A stretch of DNA of 64,000 nucleotides from Actinomadura sp. NAK00032 (GTDB taxonomy: Bacteria > Actinomycetota > Actinomycetes > Streptosporangiales > Streptosporangiaceae): the NCBI RefSeq assembly GCF_013364275.1, contig NZ_CP054932.1, forward strand, positions 310,001-374,000, read 5' to 3'. Below, piece by piece: positions 58,620-64,000 of this stretch; the first letter of the stretch is position 1; the number at the start of each line of letters is the position of its first letter. Below the pieces are notes generated by a model that was given only the letters and a program-made list of their open reading frames with translations, searched no databases and was not told where the DNA came from. The translations under genes were made by a program, and so were the position numbers.

Positions 58620-58729
58620 GGGTCGGGCGGCCGGAGGGCGCCCTAGCGCCCGGAGGCCGCCCGACCCGCCGGTCGAGAGGCTGTTTCGCCGAGACGCGCC
58701 AGCGGATCGGGGAAACGGCCTCTCGACCG
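58620..58729. terminator. Two large adjacent hairpins between HxlR and fba
   Basis: GGGTCGGGCGGCC (58620-58632) pairs perfectly over 13 bp with 58655-58667 and encloses a nested GGGCGC/GCGCCC stem. CGGTCGAGAGGC (58670-58681) pairs perfectly over 12 bp with 58718-58729 and extends by GTTTC/GAAAC after one bulge. They are end to end in a 110-bp stretch with no gene. Confidence 0.65.
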
Positions 58730-58741
58730 TTGACGGGGGTT

Positions 58742-58761
58742 CCAGGGGGTCGCCCCCCTGG
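58742..58761 (-). terminator. Short GC hairpin just after fba
   Basis: CCAGGGGG (58742-58749) pairs with CCCCCTGG (58754-58761), 4 bp beyond the fba stop. No T-run. Confidence 0.5.
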
Positions 58762-58764
58762 GAG

Positions 58765-59784
<1,020 letters not shown>

Positions 59785-59955
59785 TGTCAGCGTCCTTTCA
59801 TACGCAGCGGTGCCGCCGGGCGTCCCGCCGGGCGGTAGCACCCGGTCGTCCGCGTACCCAGGTGAGCGCCCAGGTCACGCGGTTTCCGGGTCGGGCATGC
59901 CGTCCACCCCCAGTATCCCGCCTCTACGGAGCGGGTTGAAAGGTACGCTCGCCGT

Positions 59956-60681
59956 GTGGATCTCACGACCCTTCCCCTGAACATCACAGAGTGGCTGCAC
60001 CCCACCGCATGGTTGCAGCTCTTCGGCACCTTCGCGACGATCGGCGTGCTCGCCATCATCTTCGCGGAGACCGGACTGCTCTTCGGCTGCATCCTTCCGG
60101 GCGACTCGCTGCTCTTCACGGCGGGGATCCTCACGGCGGTCTCGACCGTCAACGGGCAGGAGTTCCAGCCGCTGTCGCTGCCCTGGCTGCTGATCGGCGG
60201 CCCGATCGCGGCGATCGCCGGCGCCCAGCTCGGCCACTGGCTCGGCGCCAGATACGGCCGCAAGCTGTTCGAGCGTCCCGACTCCCGCATCTTCAAGCAG
60301 GAGTGGGTCGAGAAGGCCGAGCACTACTTCAACCGGTTCGGTCCCGCGAAGGCGGTGGTGCTGGCGCGGTTCATCCCGATCGTCCGCACGTTCCTGAACC
60401 CGCTCGCCGGCATGCTTGGCATGGACGCCAAGCGGTTCTTCATCTGGAACGCCATCGGCGGCGTGCTCTGGACGGACGCCCTGTTCCTGCTCGGCCACTT
60501 CCTCGGTTCCGAGGTCCCCGACATCGAGAAGTACATCCTTCCCGGCGTCGCGGTGATCCTCGTCCTGTCGGTGATTCCGATCATCCGGGAGGTGCTGAAG
60601 GGGCGTAAAGCGGACCACGGTCCAAATAAGAATGGTCCCGAAGAGTCACGTCCGTCGCTCAGCGGTGACAGTTATCGCTAA
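59956..60681 (+). CDS. DedA-family membrane protein
   Basis: A 241-residue integral membrane protein. Family motifs are FAETGLLFGCILPGDSLLFTAG near residue 38, GAQLGHWLGARYG, and FIPIVRTFLNPLAGMLGM with the essential Arg. DedA proteins are proposed lipid scramblases or flippases linked to envelope and proton-motive-force maintenance. GTG start with TACGCT six bases upstream (59944-59949) and no ribosome site, so leaderless. It is divergent from fba across about 170 bp. Confidence 0.95.
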   Translation: MDLTTLPLNITEWLHPTAWLQLFGTFATIGVLAIIFAETGLLFGCILPGDSLLFTAGILTAVSTVNGQEFQPLSLPWLLIGGPIAAIAGAQLGHWLGARYGRKLFERPDSRIFKQEWVEKAEHYFNRFGPAKAVVLARFIPIVRTFLNPLAGMLGMDAKRFFIWNAIGGVLWTDALFLLGHFLGSEVPDIEKYILPGVAVILVLSVIPIIREVLKGRKADHGPNKNGPEESRPSLSGDSYR

Positions 60682-60690
60682 CCTCCCCAT

Positions 60691-61152
60691 GTGGGACGTC
60701 ATCGGTCGGACCCTAGGGGTCTCGCGCGCATACTGATCGCGGCATTGGCCGTGGTGGCCGCCTTGGCCCTTCTCGTGGTCGGCGGCATGGCCCTGGTCAA
60801 CGCGATCACGGGCGAACCCGATCAGACCGGGCCGTCGACGGCCGCCTCGCCAACGAGCGGCGGCAAGACGACTCCGAGCGCCAACGAGAAGGCGACGCCG
60901 GCGTCCGACGTACCCCTCGTGATCAGCGTGACCGGGCAGCCCACCAACGTCGTGGTCCGCGTCGCCGACACCGGCGGCAAGGTGCTGACCAACACCACGC
61001 TCAACACGGGGGACACCCTCAAGTACGAGCAGGCGCCCCTTCAGGTCGTCGCCGGCAACGGCGGCTCCCTGAAGGTCGTCATCTACGGCGAGGTGCAGCC
61101 GCGCAAGACCGCCGGCCAGCGCGGCCAGTGGTTCGTCAAGGCCAAGAGCTGA
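60691..61152 (+). CDS. Membrane-anchored protein with RodZ-like C-terminal domain
   Basis: A 153-residue protein with a single N-terminal membrane helix (residues about 12-36, ILIAALAVVAALALLVVGGMALV), a Thr/Ser/Pro linker, and an extracytoplasmic beta domain of about 80 residues (VPLVISVTGQPTNVVVRVADTGGKVLTNTTLNTGDTLKYE ... LKVVIYGE). The domain resembles the DUF4115 end of RodZ proteins. It starts nine bases after the DedA gene, so it is cotranscribed. The function is unknown; a wall-related role is a guess. Confidence 0.75.
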   Translation: MGRHRSDPRGLARILIAALAVVAALALLVVGGMALVNAITGEPDQTGPSTAASPTSGGKTTPSANEKATPASDVPLVISVTGQPTNVVVRVADTGGKVLTNTTLNTGDTLKYEQAPLQVVAGNGGSLKVVIYGEVQPRKTAGQRGQWFVKAKS

Positions 61153-61159
61153 CCGGACG

Positions 61160-61696
61160 TCACCCCAAGCCCAGGTCCGCGACGTCGTAGGGGTGCCGGT
61201 AGACGAGCCCCTCCTCGGCGATGCGCCCGGCGGCGCCCCGCTCCAGGATCGTCGCGACCGCCACGACCTCCGCCCCCGCCTCCCGCAGCGCCTCCACCGC
61301 GGTCAGCACGGACCCGCCCGTGGTGGAGGTGTCCTCGACCGCGAGCACACGCCGCCCGGCGACGTCCGGCCCCTCGATGCGGCGCTGCAGCCCGTGCGCC
61401 TTGCCCGCCTTGCGGACGACGAACGCGTCCAGCGCCCGCCCCCGCGCCGCCGCCGCGTGCAGCATCGCGGTGGCCACCGGGTCCGCGCCGAGCGTCAGCC
61501 CGCCGACGGCGTCGTACTCCAGGTCGGCGGTCTCGTCCAGCATGACCCGCCCCACCAGCGGCGCCGCGGCCCCGTCCAGCGTCACCCGGCGCAGGTCCAC
61601 GTACCAGGACGCCCGCTTGCCCGACGACAGCACGAAGTCTCCGTGCACCACGGCCTTGTCCTTGATCTGCCGCAGCAGTTCGTCACGATCGCTCAC
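61160..61696 (-). CDS. pyrE: Orotate phosphoribosyltransferase
   Basis: A 178-residue enzyme. The PRPP-binding motif is VLAVEDTSTTGGSVLTAVEAL, and SSGKRASWYVDLR is the N-terminal orotate loop. It makes OMP from orotate and PRPP. The start has TAGGCT six bases upstream (61703-61708) with no ribosome site, indicating a leaderless mRNA. It is convergent with the RodZ-like gene, eight bases apart. No other pyr gene is in the window. Confidence 0.95.
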   Translation of the reverse strand: MSDRDELLRQIKDKAVVHGDFVLSSGKRASWYVDLRRVTLDGAAAPLVGRVMLDETADLEYDAVGGLTLGADPVATAMLHAAAARGRALDAFVVRKAGKAHGLQRRIEGPDVAGRRVLAVEDTSTTGGSVLTAVEALREAGAEVVAVATILERGAAGRIAEEGLVYRHPYDVADLGLG

Positions 61697-61755
61697 GGTC
61701 AGAGCCTATTGACCCCGCCCCGGCACCCCGCAGCCGCCCGTGTAGGTTCGGCGGC

Positions 61756-62280
61756 GTGACTCCCGGAACCGTCGTCCTGCTGCACGCCCCGCACGCCACC
61801 GCGGCCTCCTGGGGCGACCTGCCGGAGATGCTCCGCTCCTACGGCCTGGACGTGGTGGCGCCGGACGTCCCGGACGAGACCGGCCCCCGCTACATCGCCC
61901 GCGTCTCCCTGATCATCACCGCGACGGCCCCGGCCCCGCCGCTCGCCCTCGTCGCCCACGGCGCCGCCGGCCCCCTCCTGCCGGGCATCGCCCTCGCCCA
62001 GCGCGCCGCGCACCGCCCGGTCGCCGGATTCGTCTTCGTGGACGCCGACCTCCCCCGCCGCGGCGAGCACGACCACGCCGACCCCGGAAACGACCTCCCC
62101 CTGGCCCCAGATTGGCCGGAGGCGCCCTGCGGCTACCTCCGCACCCATGCGGACCGCACCGCCCCCGCCAACCACGCCCAGGCCCTCAGAGAGGCGCACC
62201 TGAGAGGCTGGCGAACAACCGACCACGAGCCCCCGACAACAGTCGCCCAATCCCTAAGCGAACTAATAACCGAGCTCTAG
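61756..62280 (+). CDS. Alpha/beta-hydrolase-like protein
   Basis: A 174-residue protein that looks like the N-terminal half of an alpha/beta fold. The oxyanion segment is VVLLHAPHATAASWGDLPEML, and the elbow position reads LVAHGAAGPLL, where the nucleophile Ser is replaced by Ala or Gly. No catalytic His is evident. So it is probably a non-catalytic member of the family. TAGGTT lies seven bases before the GTG (61743-61748). It is short for the family (usually 250 or more residues), without sign of frameshift. Confidence 0.65.
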   Translation: MTPGTVVLLHAPHATAASWGDLPEMLRSYGLDVVAPDVPDETGPRYIARVSLIITATAPAPPLALVAHGAAGPLLPGIALAQRAAHRPVAGFVFVDADLPRRGEHDHADPGNDLPLAPDWPEAPCGYLRTHADRTAPANHAQALREAHLRGWRTTDHEPPTTVAQSLSELITEL

Positions 62281-62325
62281 CCGCGCGGGGGACGTGCCGA
62301 CGCCGCCTCTCCGGCGGTTCAGACC

Positions 62326-62973
62326 TCACGCGTTCTTGAGGAGGTCGTCCAGGAGTGCGTCGTAGTCGTCTTCGCTGCGGCCGAGGTCTACGCGGGCGCG
62401 GTAGCGGAGGCGGAGGAGGGCTTCGAGGCTGTCTTCGGCGATGGCCGCGTCGTCGGGGCCGGGGGTGAGGGTGTCGGCGTCGGGGGCGGGGGCCTCGTCG
62501 GGGCCGCCGCCCATGCCGGTGCCGACGGCGCGGTCGCGGATGGCGAGGACGACGTCGGCGCCGCTGGTGGCCCATTCGTGGGCGCCGGTGGCGTCGCCCT
62601 GGGCGTACAGGACCTCGGCGACGGCGCGGTAGACCTCGGGGTCGCGGGGGCTGTCGGCGCGGATCTGGTCGAGGAGGGTGCGGGCCTCGTCGGCGTGGCC
62701 CAGTTCGAAGAGCGCGTCGGCGAGGTAGGCGCGCGGGTCGCCGTAGGTCTCGCCGCCGTCGTCCATGGCCCTGCGGTACAGCTCGGCGGCCTTCGCGTGG
62801 TCGCCGGCGTGCTGCCACTGCTCGCCGGCGCGCAGCAGGACGTTGGCGCGTGACACCCCACCGGAGACCGACTCGGCCAGCTCGGACAGCCGGCGGGCCG
62901 CCGAGATGTGATCGCCGGTGCGCAGGGTGTCGAACTCCAGATCGTCGAGATCGTCTTCCGTCACATGCGTCAC
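62326..62973 (-). CDS. Tetratricopeptide-repeat protein
   Basis: A 215-residue all-helical protein. At least three TPR-like units are visible (SRANVLLRAGEQWQHAGDHAKAAELYRRAM, YLADALFELGHADEARTLLDQI, YRAVAEVLYAQGDATGAHEWA). An acidic N-terminus (VTEDDLDDLEFD) and C-terminus complete it. It is cytoplasmic and presumably binds another protein. No neighbour suggests a specific pathway. Confidence 0.85.
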   Translation of the reverse strand: MTHVTEDDLDDLEFDTLRTGDHISAARRLSELAESVSGGVSRANVLLRAGEQWQHAGDHAKAAELYRRAMDDGGETYGDPRAYLADALFELGHADEARTLLDQIRADSPRDPEVYRAVAEVLYAQGDATGAHEWATSGADVVLAIRDRAVGTGMGGGPDEAPAPDADTLTPGPDDAAIAEDSLEALLRLRYRARVDLGRSEDDYDALLDDLLKNA

Positions 62974-63052
62974 GCTTCAACGCTACCCGGCGGCGCCCGG
63001 CCGAAGCGGGCGAATCGACGATGATCGCCGAATCCCCCGCGTACCTGTCAGC

Positions 63053-64000
63053 TCACCTGCGGGAACGTTCGAGCGCGTCCCAGAATCCGCGGCGCAGCGC
63101 GTGCCGGACCTCGTCGTGCAGCAGGAAGTCGATCGGCAGCGAGGAGCCCTGCAGCAGCCGCGCCTCCAGGTCGGACGGCATGCGCGGCTTGCGGGCGAGG
63201 ACGGCCTCCAGCCACAGGGCGGGCGCGTCGCGGGCGACGGACTCGCCGAAGTCCTGGCCCTCCTGGTGGGCGGACTTCACGGCGTCCGCGAGGGTCGGGG
63301 TGCTCTGCGCCGGGACGGGGAGCTGCTGCGGCCCGGTGTAGGGGCCGTGCTGGCCGCTCGGCTGCGACGGCAGCGTCTGGGGCGGGGGCGGCGGGGACGG
63401 CGCGGGGATGGGCGACGAGCCGTACTGCGGCCCGGTGCTCGGCGGCGGTGCGGGCATCGGCGGCGCGGAGGGGGCCGGTGCCGAGGGCGCCTGGGCGGAG
63501 GACGGCCCGGTGAGGGAGGACGGCCCCGTCAAGGGGGACGGCCCGGTCGTGGAGGCGGGCTGGAGTGGGACGTTCTGGGCGCCGGAGCCGTAGGACGATC
63601 CGGCGAGGCCGCCACCGGTGCCGCCGGGCAGTGGCATCGGCCCGGTACCGGTGCCGGCGCTGCCGCTCAGCCCGCCGGTCATGGCCGGGCCGAGGTCGCG
63701 GACGGACGGCAGCGACGGCGCGGACGATGTCGGGATCGGCGGCCCGGTGACCGGGGACGCGGGCGGCGGCCCGCTGTGCGCGGCCGGGGCCAGCGGGCCG
63801 AGCGGGCCGCCGTGGCCGTTGCCGCCGTGCCCGTTGGACAGGGGGCTCGTCCCGAGGGAGGAGCCGGACGTCCCGTCCATGCCGGCGAGCAGGTTGACGT
63901 AGGGGCGCAGGTGGCCGGAGCCGATCTCGATCAGGTCGTCGCACTCCTGCCGCAGCACCCGGGAGATCGTCCAGTTGCCGTCGACGGCGACGTGCACGAC
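63053..64000 (-). CDS. Proline-rich protein of unknown function (5' end cut by window)
   Basis: The frame is open to the right edge and gives 315 residues of the C-terminal part. Residues about 1-45 as visible (WTISRVLRQECDDLIEIGSGHLRPYVNLLAG) look folded. About 170 residues of Pro/Gly/Ser-rich low complexity follow, with SLTGPSS-type repeats. The last 85 residues form a helical domain (TLADAVKSAHQEGQDFGESVARDAPALWLEAVLARKPRMPSDLEARLLQG ... LERSRR). A start near 63997 is not required because the frame continues. The product is not recognised. Confidence 0.7.
   Translation of the reverse strand, partial: VVHVAVDGNWTISRVLRQECDDLIEIGSGHLRPYVNLLAGMDGTSGSSLGTSPLSNGHGGNGHGGPLGPLAPAAHSGPPPASPVTGPPIPTSSAPSLPSVRDLGPAMTGGLSGSAGTGTGPMPLPGGTGGGLAGSSYGSGAQNVPLQPASTTGPSPLTGPSSLTGPSSAQAPSAPAPSAPPMPAPPPSTGPQYGSSPIPAPSPPPPPQTLPSQPSGQHGPYTGPQQLPVPAQSTPTLADAVKSAHQEGQDFGESVARDAPALWLEAVLARKPRMPSDLEARLLQGSSLPIDFLLHDEVRHALRRGFWDALERSRR

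Overview
The window is high-GC actinobacterial chromosome. GC-rich codon use, Shine-Dalgarno sites mixed with many apparently leaderless genes, a PknG/GlnX/GlnH signalling locus, an F420-type oxidoreductase, DUF3151 next to purine genes, and a CorA leader point to a filamentous actinomycete, plausibly Actinomadura or a relative in the Streptosporangiales. The genus is an inference from gene content only. No rRNA genes, complete tRNA genes or CRISPR arrays were seen.

Layout. 0-2.6 kb: a partial Rrf2 regulator divergent from an SDR gene, with two inverted repeats between them, then a decayed integration scar (3' half of tRNA-Arg(ACG), its terminator and a frameshifted tyrosine-integrase end). 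2.7-8.4 kb: an acetate-transporter-like gene, an SDR/epoxide-hydrolase pair, and a two-component system with a secreted protein. 8.4-15.4 kb: TetR and flavin amine oxidase, recQ, a HAD phosphatase, small membrane proteins, AraC and a methyltransferase. 15.5-22 kb: a 995-residue coiled-coil protein with helicase-like remnants, a zinc-type CDF exporter and two CNNM/CorC membrane proteins.

22.3-32.1 kb is the most distinctive region. It is an operon-like run of a helical protein, the kinase PknG, a PP2C phosphatase that has lost its core, a VWA protein, a zinc-ribbon/FHA protein, GlnX and the lipoprotein GlnH. A TnpB-only IS200/IS605-type element sits between pknG and the phosphatase remnant. 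The expected logic, known from mycobacteria, is that GlnH binds Asp/Glu outside the cell, GlnX transmits the signal through the membrane, and PknG phosphorylates an FHA protein to control 2-oxoglutarate metabolism.

32-44 kb: STAS, PlsC, NfeD/flotillin, an NrtR-like regulator, hisC, a scar of two fused gene fragments (MFS transporter and ECF sigma), then a MarR-controlled redox cluster (flavoprotein, aldo/keto reductase, LLM oxidoreductase) with a tandem palindromic operator. 44-64 kb is mostly conserved housekeeping sequence: murA-like, a Sufu protein, MOSC, purB, purD, a CorA magnesium transporter with a proline-rich leader peptide, GDPD, purA, a LuxR regulator, DUF3151, HxlR/GNAT, class II aldolase, DedA, pyrE, and a proline-rich gene cut by the right edge.
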